Shown: positions 1 through 10,203 of the stretch, piece by piece
Numbering within the stretch: position 1 is the stretch's first letter
How the letters are laid out: each line of letters begins with the position of its first letter
Assembly: GCA_016801885.1 (NCBI GenBank)
Contig: JAFBJY010001332.1
Coordinates: forward strand, 117,482 to 181,481
Direction: 5' to 3'
Source of the DNA: Toxotes chatareus
Lineage: Eukaryota > Chordata > Actinopteri > Toxotidae
DNA length: 64,000 nt
Program-made: the position numbers and the translations under genes
The notes under the pieces: generated by a model
What the model was told of the DNA's origin: nothing
The model's input: only the letters and a program-made list of their open reading frames with translations
Database searches by the model: none

Positions 1-605
1 TCATCTGGCGTCTTGAGCGGCGTGTCGGCCGAGCGCAGCGCCCAGACATCGGCCAGGCGCCGGTCCATGGCGTGCAGGGCGCGGCGCAGCACGGCCAGGT
101 CGGAGCTGCCCTTGGCATAGGTATAGGTATCGGGGAAGAAGCGGCCCTCGGGCGCCACGCCCGCGCGGCCCAGGGCCTGCATGAGGGTAGCGTCGTCCAT
201 GCCTGCGCTTTCCTGGCGCAGGAATTCCTCGCAGGCCAGGGCGGCGCGCACCTGGCGCCAGTTCCAGCCTTCCACCAGGGTCAACGCCTTGAGCGATTCC
301 TCGCCGCGTGCGAGTTTTGCAGCAGCACGCATAGGAGTCAGGCCCGTGGTCAGCTCATAGTTGCCGGCCTTGATCTGCCGGTCCTGCCCGAGACGCGGAA
401 CCAGGCGTACAGCAGCCGCGCATCGGTCTGTACGCCGGCCTTGACCACTTCGCGGGCCACGCCACGCGGCGTGGTGCCAGGCTCGACCTCCAGCTCCAGC
501 GTGGGCTGGGCCAGCGGCAGCAGCTGGTTCAGCCACCACCAGCCGGCACCGGCCAGCACGGCAGCCAGCACCAGCAACATCATCAAGCGCGAAGATAAAG
601 CGCAC
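1..605 (-). CDS. mltG: Endolytic murein transglycosylase MltG, N-terminal part
   Basis: MltG is an inner-membrane lytic transglycosylase that cuts nascent glycan strands and so sets their length. About 200 N-terminal residues are visible. One membrane segment near residues 7-25 is followed by the LysM-like YceG region, with readable pieces such as GTTPRGVAREVV, KAGNYELT and VEGWNWRQVRAAL. The window ends at a DTPLKTPDE-like stretch, just before the part that holds the catalytic Glu in the family, so the active site is not seen. A GTG at 605 gives a natural start (MRFIFALMMLLVL) if one G is removed from the TTGATGATG stretch. Another frameshift lies near 355. It is divergent from ygfZ with a 46-bp gap. 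Confidence 0.88.
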   Translation of the reverse strand, partial: MRFIFALDDVAGAGCRAGRCRLVVAEPAAAAGPAHAGAGGRAWHHAAWRGPRSGQGRRTDRCAAAVRLVPRLGQDRQIKAGNYELTTGLTPMRAAAKLARGEESLKALTLVEGWNWRQVRAALACEEFLRQESAGMDDATLMQALGRAGVAPEGRFFPDTYTYAKGSSDLAVLRRALHAMDRRLADVWALRSADTPLKTPD

Positions 606-651
606 AACCTCGGTCAAGCAAGCAATAGAGGCGGCTGATCATAATTCAGCC

Positions 652-1595
652 ATGACCCAGCCTTTACTGAACGGCATTGCTTCCGTTCCCCATCTCGGCG
701 TGATACGCGCCCTCGGCGAAGACGCCGCCCAGTTCCTGCATGGACGGCTGACCAACGACTTCGCGCTGCTGGATCTGCAGCATGCGCGTCTGGCGGCGTT
801 CTGCGGCCAAGGGCCGCATGCTGGCCAACTTCATCGGCTTCAAGCGCAGCAAGGACGAGATCTTGCTGCTGTGCGACCGCAGCCTGCTGGCGCCACGCTC
901 AAGCGCTTGTCCATATTCGTGCTGCGCGCCAGGTGCAAGCTCAGCGACGCCACGGCCGAATTCACGCTGCACGGGCTGGCTGGCGGTGCCGCCGCGCGCA
1001 GGCCCTGGGCCCGGCAGCCGTGCCCTGGACCAAGACCGATGACGGCGACGCCAGCCTGATCGCCCTGTGCCCGGCCGCCGGCCAGCCGCGCGCCCTGCGC
1101 GTGGCGCCCGTGAGCACGCCCTGCCCGAAGGCCCTGCACTCAGCGAGGCCGACTGGCTCTGGAGCAGAAGTCGCCAGCGGCATTGCCACGCTGTCGGCGC
1201 CTGTGGTGGATGCCTTTGTGCCGCAGATGCTCAACTACGAATCGGTGGAAGGCGTGAATTTCAAGAAAGGCTGCTACCCAGGCCAGGAGGTGGTGGCCCG
1301 CAGCCAGTTCCGGGGCACGCTCAAGCGCCGCGCCTACCTTGCCCATGCACAGCAGCCGCTGGCCACCGGCATGGAGGTCTTCACGCCCGGGACCTGGAGC
1401 AGGCCACCGGCACCGTGGTCCAGGCCGCCCCGGCGCCTGGCGGCGGCTGGGACGCCATCGTCTCCATTCAGACCAGCTCGGCCGACCAGCCCCTGCTGGC
1501 CACGCCGCACTGGGCGAAGGCCAACGCGCCGATGCCGCACAGGCCGTGGCGCTGCAGCTCAAGCCCTGCCCTACGCGTTGCGCGAGGACATTTGA
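652..1595 (+). CDS. ygfZ: Folate-binding protein YgfZ (GcvT/CAF17-like)
   Basis: YgfZ is a tetrahydrofolate-binding relative of GcvT that supports maintenance of some Fe-S enzymes in the cytoplasm. The family signature KGCYPGQEVVARSQF, with its conserved Cys, is intact at about 1264-1310. The N-terminal part (FLHGRLTNDF, then KGRMLANF after a frame correction) also matches. The C-terminus is best read as ALREDI followed by a stop at 1595. The length of about 314 residues fits the family. It is head-to-head with mltG, as in many Burkholderiales, and is followed by a strong hairpin. Frame changes occur near 800, 890, 1130, 1390 and 1520. Confidence 0.9.
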
Positions 1596-1608
1596 GATTT
1601 GAGCCTTG

Positions 1609-1640
1609 CACCGCCTGGGCTGCCTGCAGCTCAGGCGGTG
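1609..1640. terminator. Hairpin between convergent ygfZ and thioesterase-GNAT gene
   Basis: The arms CACCGCCTGGGCTGC and GCAGCTCAGGCGGTG pair over 15 bp with one mismatch and a 2-bp loop. There is no T run. It sits between two converging stop codons (1595 and 1647), so a bidirectional terminator role is likely. Confidence 0.6.
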
Positions 1641-1646
1641 GCTACC

Positions 1647-2488
1647 TCATGGTGATGTGGGGATGCCGGCCTCTTCATAGGGCTCGCCTTCCGGCGTGAA
1701 GCCCGCGCGCAGGTAGAACGACTCGGCATGGCGCTGCGCATGCAGCACGACTTCGCGGTCGCCGCGCTGGCGGGAGGCTTCGACCAGGCTGTCCGGCACG
1801 ATGCGGCCCCAGCGGCCGCCGCGCACGCTGCGGTCCACGGCCATGCAGCCGATCCTGCCCGCGCCGGGGCTGTCGCTGACCAGGCGGCCGGTGGCGATCA
1901 GCTGGCCCAGGCCGTTATGTAGAACCACGGCGTGGCGGGCCACGGGTCAGGTCGTCGATCTCGATCTCGCGCGGCACGCCCTGCTCGTGCGAACACGGCC
2001 AGGCGCAGGCGCTCGGCGTCGCGGCCCAGGTCGTTCCAGCTGCCCGATGCCACGCGCACCACGCTCTGGCCGGCCTCATAGGCCGTGAGCACGTCGCGCA
2101 GCTGCTGCGGCACGGGCAGCGGCTGGCGCGTGGTGGCATCGGCGAACACATAGACCAGTTCCACGGTGTTGAGCAGTTCCATCCCGCGGAAGATGCCGGC
2201 CTCGAACAACAGCGAGGTATTGCCCTGCCTGGCACAGCGTATGCCCACATGCAGCACGTCGCCCAGCGTGGCCGATGCGTGGTAGATGGTGGTGGCCTTC
2301 TTGACGAACAGCTCGCCACCCAGGGCCGCGAAGGACGATTCATGGGGCAGGCCCAACTGGCGCCAGTAGTCGGTGACAGCCACGTCGGCGTACATCAGGT
2401 AGTGGGCGTTGAAGACGATCTTCTGGGCGTCCACTTCGGACCAGCGCACTTCAATGCGTTGCAGCGTGCGGAAATCTTGGCGTTGCAT
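1647..2488 (-). CDS. YbgC/FadM-type acyl-CoA thioesterase fused to a GNAT acetyltransferase
   Basis: Residues 1-135 are a 4-hydroxybenzoyl-CoA/YbgC-type hotdog thioesterase. It has RWSEVDAQKIVFNAHYLMYAD, whose Asp is the usual catalytic residue. Residues of about 145-280 are a GNAT domain of the ElaA/PhnO kind: LRLAVFAREQGVP, then GRLVSDSPGAGRIGCMAV, GRWGRIV and AESFYLRAGFTPEGEPYEEAG. No stop or credible start separates the halves, so I read one polypeptide of about 280 residues. A frameshift near 1950-1985 falls in the linker. The start at 2488 (MQRQDF) follows a GAGAAA stretch. An acyl-CoA processing role is inferred from the domains only. Confidence 0.8.
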
Positions 2489-2556
2489 GGGGTGTTTCTC
2501 TCCTGTTGTCTTGGGGTGTCTTGGTGTGTTTGGTGCGTTTCTTTGTGCCTCGGCCT

Positions 2557-3560
2557 TCAGGCCGCGAAGGCGTCGCTCAAGGCGCGCGCCATGTCGGCAT
2601 GTGCACGGCGCGCTTCGGCAATGGCGCGGCCCATCTTGACGAAATTCATGGGTCACGCCCGGTAGATCTCCAGGTCCACGGGCACGCCGGACATGCGCAG
2701 CTTGTCGGCGTATTCCACGCCCTCGTCCACCAGCGGGTCGCATTCGGCCAGGCCTATCCAGGCCAGGGGCCGCCGTCCCACATCGGGGGCCAGCAGCGGG
2801 GCAAAGCGCCAGTCCTCGCGGTCGGCGGGGCTGTTGAGTACTGGGCGAAGAACCAGGTGATGGCCGGCTCGTCGATCACCAGCCCGTGGGCGAAGCGGCG
2901 GTGCGAGTCGGTGTCCTGGTTCGCCGTCGTGCCCGGGTAGATCAGCAGTTGCAGGGCCAGCTTGAGGCCGGTGTCGCGCGCATGGATGGCGCAGGCTGCG
3001 GCCAGCGTGCCGCCCGCGCTGTCGCCGCCAACGGCCAGGCGCGCAGGGTCGGCGCCCAGCGAGAACCGCCTGCGCGGCCAACCACTGCAGCGCGTCCCAG
3101 GCGTCGTCGTGGGCGGTGGGAAACTTGTGCTCTGCGCGCGCCGGTAGTCCAGCAGAGACCACCATGGCGCCCGACAGATGGGCCAGCTGGCGGCACAGTA
3201 CATCGTGCGTGGCCACGCTGCCCACAGTGAAACCGCCGCCGTGCAGGTACAGCAGCACAGGCAGGCCCGTGGCCGGCGCCTGGCTGCGCTCCACGGGCGC
3301 ATAGAGACGCGCAGGCAGCAAGGCGCCATCGCGCGCAGGAATCTGCAGATCATCGACACGCAGCAGAACCGGCTTGGAATTTCGAGCACGCCGGCCCCCG
3401 CCTCGTAGGCGGCACGTGCGCCCTCGGCGCCCAGCTGGTGCAGGGGCGTGCGCGCGGCGCGCTCCATGCGGCGCAGCACATCGCGCATCTGGTGGGTCAG
3501 GGACGCCGGCAGCGGCGTGGCATGGGAGGAGGATTCAGTCTGGGGCACGTTCAGGAGCAC
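2557..3560 (-). CDS. Alpha/beta hydrolase, hormone-sensitive-lipase-like family
   Basis: This is a carboxylesterase-type hydrolase of about 330 residues. The oxyanion-hole motif HGGGFTVGS (near 3225-3250) and nucleophile elbow GGDSAGG (near 3010-3035) are plain. The Asp region (ECDPLVDEG) and His region (VTHEFVKMGR) follow, completing a Ser-Asp-His triad after frame correction. The C-terminus reads ALSDAFAA and stops at 2557. The GTG at 3560 is the furthest upstream start and is uncertain. It lies 68 bp upstream of the thioesterase-GNAT gene on the same strand, so the two may be cotranscribed. The substrate is unknown. Confidence 0.85.
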
Positions 3561-3852
3561 GTTCAGGGACGGGTTCGGTGGCGACTATCTGGCAAGGCAA
3601 TTCGGCGTGGCCGGCCAGGTGCGACCGGCGAGGTAAGGCCAGGCAGGCACGGCGCAGCAGGCATTGTGCCGCGAGCACAAGGCCCTGGCAGCCATGCGAT
3701 GACAGCACATGCCCGCGCTGTCGCCCCCGTGACCGTCGCAGCGCCCTCTCAGGGGTTTTGCTTTGTTTGCAGTGCAGCACGCGCGGTCTAGATTCGGCGC
3801 ACTCCCCTGATCCCCACCATGGGCCGCAACGGCCCGCAACGAGTCACCGACC

Positions 3853-4989
3853 ATGGCCTTCATCAGCTACGTCACCCAGATCAGTTTGACTTCGGCGCCG
3901 TGCGCCTGTTGCGCCAGGAGTGCGAGCGCGTGGGCATCACGCGGCCGCTGATCGTCACCGACCAGGGCGTCAAGGCCGCTGGCGTGCTGCAAAAGGCGCT
4001 GGATGCGCTGGGCGGCATGCCGCATGCAGTGTTCGACCAGACGCCCTCCAGCCCCACCGGGGCCGCCGTGCGCGCAGCCGCTGCCATCTACCAGGAGCAG
4101 CGCTGCGACGGCCTGATCGCCGTGGGCGGCGGCAGCGCCATCGACTGCGCCAAAGGGCGTGGCGATTGCAGCCACGCACGAAGGGCCGCTGTCGCACTAC
4201 GCCACCATCGAGGGCGGCTCGCCGCGCATCAGCGAGCGCGTGGCCCCGCTGATCGCCGTGCCCACCACCAGCGGCACGGGCGGCGAAGGTGGCGCGCGGC
4301 GCCATCATCATCGTGGACGACCACCGCAAGCTGGGCTTTCACAGCTGGCACCTGGTGCCCCGTGCCGCCATCTGCGACCCCGGAACGACCTACAGCCTGC
4401 CCGCCATGCTGACGGCCGCCACGGGCATGAGACGCCATCGCCCATTGCATGGAGACCTTCATGGCGGCGGCCTTCAACCCGCCTGCCGACGGCATTGCGC
4501 TGGACGGCCTCACGCGCGGCTGGGCCCACATCGAACGCCACGCGCAACGGCCAGAGACGCCGAGGCACGCCGCCAGCTGATGAGCGCCAGCATGCAGGGC
4601 GCCATGGCCTTCCAGAAGGGCCTGGGCTGCGTGCACAGCCTCAGCCACAGCCTGGGCAGCGTGAACCCGCGTCTGCACCATGGCACGCTGAACGCCATGT
4701 TCCTGCCCGCCGTGGTGCGCTTCAATGCCGGGCCGAGCGTGCGCGCCGAACGGCGCCTGCAGCGCATGGCCCACGCCATGGGCCTGGACTCGGAGCAGCG
4801 ACATTCCCGAAGCCATACGCGACATGAACGCCCGCCTGGGCCTGCCCACGGGCCTGGCGGCCATGGGCGTGGAGCGCGCGCAGTTCGCAGCCGTGATCGG
4901 CGGCGCGCTCAAGAGACCATTGCCACGGCACGAACCCGCGCCTGGCCAGCGCCGACGACTACGAGCAGATGCTGGCCACCTCGCTGTAA
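3853..4989 (+). CDS. Iron-containing alcohol dehydrogenase
   Basis: This is an NAD(P)-dependent group III alcohol dehydrogenase of about 379 residues. It has the Rossmann nucleotide site (GLIAVGGGSAIDCAKG), the PTTSGTGGE motif, and metal-binding residues in DAIAHCME (broken by an extra base near 4430), HSLSHSLGSVNP and LHHGTLNA. The start ATG 3853 gives MAFISYVTQI. It ends at TAA 4987-4989, overlapping the 3' end of the convergent transporter gene. The substrate alcohol cannot be told. A maleylacetate-reductase-like role is less likely because the GGSAID motif is typical of alcohol dehydrogenases. Confidence 0.9.
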
Positions 4990-7631
4990 GCGGGACTCAG
5001 CCGCCAGCACTCGGCTGGGGTGTTGTCGATGGTGACGACGATGGTGGCTGGGGTGTCGTTTGGGATGCCACTTGCGCCGGAGTTTGTGCCGAAGTCTGCA
5101 CCGGAGCCGGTGCAGCGCCAGCCCTCCATCATCCGGCGCACCTCCGTTCTGCATCAACTGCTCAGCCGCGACGCCCAGCAGCTCCAGATCAGCCGCCGAG
5201 ACCTCGCGCGGCGCGTCGTCCATGATGCAAAAGCTGCCCAGCACCGTGCCGTGGCGGTTCTTGAGCGGGACGCCCGCGTAAAAGCGCAGCCGCATCGCCT
5301 GCAACGCGGGGTTGCCGGCAAATCAGGGGGTCGCGCGCGGCGTCATGCACCACCAGGGCGTCACCGCCATGGACCACGTAAAGAACAGATGGACTGCGCA
5401 CGCGGCATGCCGGCGAAGCCAGGTCGCCCTGGTCCGCCACCAGCAGGCTGCCGGGCGTGTGCACGCGGTCGGCATCGACCCCATGAGACCTGGGCCCATT
5501 TCACATCGAAGGCATTCGCGGCCTGCTGGGCTGCCTCGTGGTACAGCTGCGGCAGGCCGGGCCCGAGCACGCCGCTGTCGTGCAGCTGGCGCACGCGCTG
5601 CTCATCGTCATCGGGAATGGGCGCGGCCAGGCCCTGGCCTGCCGCGTCAGGCAGGCGCAAGGCGTCCACCACAACTGCAGCTCGCGCAGGCCGGACACGC
5701 AGGCGGCGGCGCCGCAGCAGCGCGCGAACTCGGTGTCGGACACCACGGCCGGCGCATTCCACAGCGCCAGCACCACGCGCAGGTGCGGCCAATGGCGGCG
5801 CACGCGGCGCATCAGTTGGCGCACCACGGTCTGGGGCTGGGTGCGACAGACGGACAGCACCAGCAACTGCGCCTCAGCCAGGGCCTGGGCTCCTGCGTGG
5901 CCTTGCGGCAGGCCGCCCTGCCCCGGTCCCAACTGGCGCCATTGCGGGTCGGCGGCCAGGGCCCAGTCCGAGCAGCTGACCACGTGGCCGCGCAGCATCT
6001 CGCTGTGCGCCACCATGGCGGCAACCAGGGCATCGACCTCCCAGCGCGCGCCCACGCAATGGATGCGCGCAGGCGCGCGTGGCCAGGGCAGCGGCGGGCG
6101 CCGGATGGCTTTCGCGCAGTTCCTCGATCAGGGCATCCATGCCGCTGGACAGAGCGCAGCCGGTGTTCGGCCGTGGCCGACTCCGGAATGCTGCTGCGTG
6201 GCCAGGCGCAATGCGGGGATAGCCACCTCGTCATAGAAACCGGCCACTGCGGCCGAGCGTTCGTCCGCCGAGGCGCGCGCCGGCAGCCTTGCGTCCACCA
6301 GTTCATGCGCCAGCGTGACCGCGTCTTCCACGTCGTCGGCCAGCAGGCGCTGGTACAGGCGCTGGGCCGGCCCCAGCACGGGCGAGCTGCCCAGCAGCAC
6401 TTCCGCGAATTGCAGCGCCGGGATGTAGCGCCCCAGCACCAGCAGGCAGACCGTCAGCGGGTGGACAGGATCAGCCTATCGGCCCCCCAGCGCTGTCCAG
6501 AAGGTGGCCGACACGATGATGGACAGCGTGGACAGGCCCGTGCTGCTGCCATACAGCCAGGGCTCGATGAGGTTGTTGCTGATCAGCTCCGCGCCATGAT
6601 CAGGCCCAGCGTCATCAGCAGCATCTGCCAGCCGGGTCCACGGCAAGGCCAGCGCCAGCGAAGGCGGCCGAGATCATGGCCCCCATAGGGGCACAAACGC
6701 ATGATGGCCGCCAGCACGCCCCAGAGAATGGCGCCCGGCACGCCAATGAACCACAGCCCCGCCGCCATGGGCAGTCCGTAGGTGATGTTGACGACGAACT
6801 GCATGCGCAGGTGCTTGCCTATGCGCTGCGGGCCTCATCCAGCGCGTCGGTGGCCACGTGCAGGTTGCCGCCCATCAGGCGCAACAGCCGGTCGCGCAGA
6901 GTCATCGCGGTCCAGCAGGATGAGGATCACGAACAACAGCACGATGCCGGCCATGGTCACGGGCTCGGCCACGCGGCCCAGCCACTGCAGCATGCGCGCC
7001 GTGGGCTTTTGCTCGGGCGACTGGATCTCCACCTTCTGCACGCGGGGCGTGTTGGCACCGCGCGATATCTCGCGCTCCACGGTGTCGCCGGTGCGCAGCG
7101 CACCGTCAGGCACTGGGCATGTTGGCGTTCCTGCGCAGGCTGCGCAGCTTGTCGCGGATGGTGTTCTGGTAGGTGGGCAGATCGGCGCTGAGCTGCTGCA
7201 CCTGTAGCTGCCAGATAGAGTACCCATTCCCGCCAGTGTCGCCAGCGCCGCTGACCACCACCAGCAGCGTGGCCGCCATGCGCAGCATGCCCCAGCAGAG
7301 GCCGGGAGACCGCAGGATCAGCAAAAAACCGAACAACAGCGCCAGCGCCAGCAGAATCAGCAGGCCCTGGCCGAAGTACAGGCCCCGCGATGATGATGCT
7401 GGCCACCAGCAACCAGTGAGCAGGCGCAGCGCGGGGACCATGTCGGCCAGCTGTGCCAGGCCCAGCGAAGGGCCGAACGCACGCTGCGCGCGAAATCTGC
7501 ATGGGCGGCGGCATGGGTGGCGGCATGGGCGGCGGAATTCGCGGCTGCATTGGCCGCATTGCCGCCTTCGGCGGCGGCAGGAGAAGAACCTGCCGTGAAG
7601 GCGACGGCGCAGGGTCGGGATGTGGGTTCAT
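4959..7631 (-). CDS. AI-2E/PerM-family membrane transporter with C-terminal GAF domain
   Basis: The N-terminal region is His/Ala-rich and low complexity (AANSAAHAATHAAAHA). It is followed by PerM/AI-2E transmembrane segments: LVASIIIAGLYFGQGLLILLALALLFGF, VTMAGIVLLFVILILLDRDD, then NITYGLPMAAGLWFIGVPGA and IMLSTPLTVCLLVLGRYIP after correction. The loop QLSADLPTYQNTIRDKL is typical. A cytoplasmic tail of about 250 residues includes a Rossmann-like segment (LVLSVCRTQPQTVVRQL). It ends in a GAF domain (FYAGVPLKNRHGTVLGSFCIMD) near 5170-5480. I read about 890 residues as one chain, since no start with a ribosome site splits it. Family roles include ion or small-molecule export, and GAF ligand gating is inference. 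Its end is uncertain. Confidence 0.72.
7505..7545. repeat. GCCGCCCAT-type 9/12-bp repeat in the transporter N-terminus
   Basis: On the minus strand the units GCCGCCCAT, GCCGCCACCCAT and GCCGCCGCCCAT follow one another and encode Ala/His-rich sequence. It is a short coding low-complexity tract whose length may vary between strains. Confidence 0.6.
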
Positions 7632-7775
7632 GGAAACGGGATGTCAGGGCTGGGATGCAGGTATGGATGCTGCATCACATCCGCATATCGGGGATTGCAC
7701 AGCGCGCCGCGAGCCTGCCCTGTCAGCGGGCACCGCAATTGCCGGAACGCCGTTGCCGCCGGCGCATCGGCCCGA

Positions 7776-8698
7776 TCACCAGCGCACACGCACCACGGTC
7801 CCCCCCACCGGCCCGCGGCAGGATATCCAGCACAGCCCCGATGGCATGGGCGCGGCGATGCATGCCTGCCAGGCCCATGCCCTGCAGGCCAGGCGGGATG
7901 GCACCCTGCGCAGGGGCCAGGGCCGGGGTCGGAAAGGCAGGCCGCAGCCGTCATCTTCACGCGCAGTTCCCAGTGCAATGCACGCCGGGCATCGCAGCCA
8001 GGGCTTGCAGCATCTGCACGATCCACCGGCTCCAGCACCAGCCACAGCGTGGTGGCGCGCGCATGCTGCAGCGCATTGCTCACGGCCTCCTGGGCGATGG
8101 CCAGCAACTGCTGGGACGGCTGGCCACGCGGCAGGTCTGGCAGGTCTTGCAAGACTGGCAGGTCGGCGCCCCGCTCAGCCCGGCGGCGGCATGCGGATCA
8201 GCCACGCTCCAGCAGATGCGCATGCCGCGCCGGTCCAACACGGGCTGCAGCCGGTGGCGCAGGCGCGCCAGCCGCACGGGCAAGGCGTCTTCCATGGCGT
8301 CCATGGCATCCACCATGAGCCGCAGGTCAGCAATGCCTGCTCCAGCAGTTCCTGCGCCTGGCGCTGGCGGGTCTCGCGCGGGTCCAGCAAGGCCATGGCA
8401 TGCACCAGCAGCCCGCCCACGCCGTCGTGCAGGTCGGCGGCAATGCGCCGGCGCTCGGCCTGCACTTCGCGCGAGGGCCGGGGACTGCGCCGGCGCCGCC
8501 ACAGCAGCAGCCTGTGCGGTCTCCGGGCACCCATGGCGCACAGCAGCGCCGTGGATACCAACAGGAGCCAAGCTGGCCGGGCTCCAGCCACGGCAGGGGC
8601 CTGGGCGCCCGCCTGCCAGAACCAGGCGCACTGGGCCCAGCATCTGCAGCAGGGCCCAGGGCCAGGCAGATGGCCAGCGTGCGAAGGGGATCTTTCAT
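7776..8698 (-). CDS. NarL-type sensor histidine kinase
   Basis: This is a small membrane kinase of about 307 residues. Hydrophobic stretches lie in the first 70 residues (MKDPLRTLAICLALGP and LLLVSTALLCAMGA). The HisKA_3 phosphoacceptor motif RRRIAADLHDGVGGLLVH follows near 8395-8460. The ATPase N box is AIAQEAVSNALQHA, and later motifs are DDGCG and GMGLAGMHRRAHAIGAVLDI. It ends GGTVVRVRW at 7776. No large periplasmic sensor domain is seen, so it probably senses a membrane or cytoplasmic signal. It lies 74 bp downstream of its response regulator. The pair is divergent from the curlin-like locus, which makes that locus its likely target. Confidence 0.87.
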
Positions 8699-8772
8699 GG
8701 CCAAGCCGTGCCAGGCGCGGCCGCCATAGCCCAGGCGGCGGCAGGCCGCTGCAGGCAGGACGCCGCCCAAGA

Positions 8773-9555
8773 TCAGAACAGGCCGCGCAGCTGCAAAGCT
8801 TGTACCGCCTGGGCGCGTGTGCGCACCTGCAGCTTACGGTAGATGTTCTTGATGTGCGTGTTGACCGTCATGGCGCTGATCATCAGGCGCGAGCCGATCT
8901 CGGCGCTGGTATAGCCGCTGGCGACCATGCGCAGCACCTCGCGCTCGCGGGTGGACGGGCGGTCTGCCTCGTCAGGCGTGCGGCGCTTGGGCTCGGCGCC
9001 CTGGGTCTTGTCGAAGCGCTGCAGCAATCTGCGCGCCAGGCTGGGAGTGACGGATGCGCCGCCATTGGCCACCTGCAGCACGGCCTGCGGATGGTTGCCG
9101 AACCAGGAGTTCTTGACGAAGGGTGGCCCGTGGCGCCCAGCTCGAAGGCGCGCAGCACCTGTTCGTCGTTTTCCATCACGGAGATGATGACGGCCTCGGC
9201 CGTGGGCCGCACGGTCTTCATCATGTCCAGCAACTCGAAGCCCTCGCCATCACCCAGGTTCAGGTCCACCAGCATCACGTCAATTCATGCTGGCGGATGG
9301 CGCTTGCGCCCGTCGCGCACGCTGCCGGCCTGGGCCACGACCAGAGTGCGCGGGTCGTTCATGATTTCCTGCGCAATGACCATGCGGATATGGGCATCGT
9401 CGTCCACCAGCAGCACCCGCACGGGCTTGTCAGGCTGGCCCGCCAGGTAGTCGGGCCACATGGCAGAAGCTCAGACCTGCCCAGCATGCCCCCTGGGCGC
9501 GAGGGGACTCGGCGATCAGGGGACGGGCATCGGCAGGAACGTCGGATGGATTCAT
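8773..9555 (-). CDS. LuxR/NarL-family response regulator
   Basis: The receiver domain shows VRVLLVDDDAHIRMVIAQ (acidic pocket), DVMLVDLNLGDGEG (phosphoacceptor Asp), VISVMENDE and a conserved Lys in YFVKN. The C-terminal HTH is a textbook LuxR domain: LSTREREVLRMVASGYTSAEIG, then MTVNTHIKNIYRKLQVRTRAQAV, ending LQLRGLF at 8773. Start 9555 (MNPSDVPAD) has a strong GAGGAG site seven bases upstream. A later ATG at 9461 (MWPDYLAG) is the alternative if the first part is not translated. E. coli curli are also run by a LuxR-type regulator (CsgD), so control of the divergent locus is plausible but inferred. Confidence 0.9.
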
Positions 9556-10203
9556 GCTGCTCTCCTCAAATGTCACGCCATGTGTATGACGCAACCGATC
9601 ACAGACTTGCCTTTCCACATTAAGAGAAATCGCAACCGATATCCAGAATCTTTGACGAAGTTTGTGAAAGATTGCGTAGATTACAAATTAACACCTTTGT
9701 GAGGAATCGACTACGGAGTTTCCTGAGCGCCAGTCCGGCAGATCTTGCGGATCCAGACGCCGCGCACCGCCTTCAATCCCGCCCTGTTACAAAGGCCGAT
9801 CCTGCCCTTGTTGCCGCCGCCGACCTCAGGTGCGTGCACTTCGATACACCAGGTTGCCCAAACGCCCCCCCCCCGTCTGGACGGCGACCCCAAGCAAAGC
9901 TGCAATCGTGAATTTTCTGTCGTTACACCTTGAAACTACCCAGATCCATTCATCGCGCATGGCTGCCGCTTTAACGCGATGCAGCCTGCCTGCAAACGGC
10001 TTGGGCGGGTAAGTACCCGGCAAGTGGATCAGCGCTCATGGCTACCCCGGACAAGAGATGGAATGGACGGATCTCCCCGAGCACATTGGGTCAGACAACG
10101 AGCAGGGGTCCAGGGAGACAAAGCCGGAAACCTCCGCAAAGTGTCTGCAAAACGGGTGCTTACACCTCTTCCTGATAGTCCGATTCTTCATCAAGGAGCC
10201 ATC
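9556..10203. promoter_or_regulatory. Long divergent control region with AT-rich block and C10 tract
   Basis: These 648 bp hold no credible gene. Bases about 9595-9710 are markedly AT-rich against the rest of the window. A TTGACG hexamer at 9652-9657 is followed after 19 bp by TAGATT, a weak sigma-70-like candidate. A run of ten C lies at 9865-9874. A clear AAGGAG ribosome site sits at about 10192, before the curlin-like gene. The size and composition suit a binding region for the adjacent response regulator. Confidence 0.55.

Noticed and set aside
7505..7545. Phase-variable contingency locus in the transporter gene
   Set aside because: Units are multiples of three, so length change would keep frame, and no evidence of variation is available.
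8773..9555. True csgD gene
   Set aside because: The protein has a complete receiver domain with phosphoacceptor Asp and sits with a kinase, so it is an ordinary NarL-type regulator rather than CsgD.
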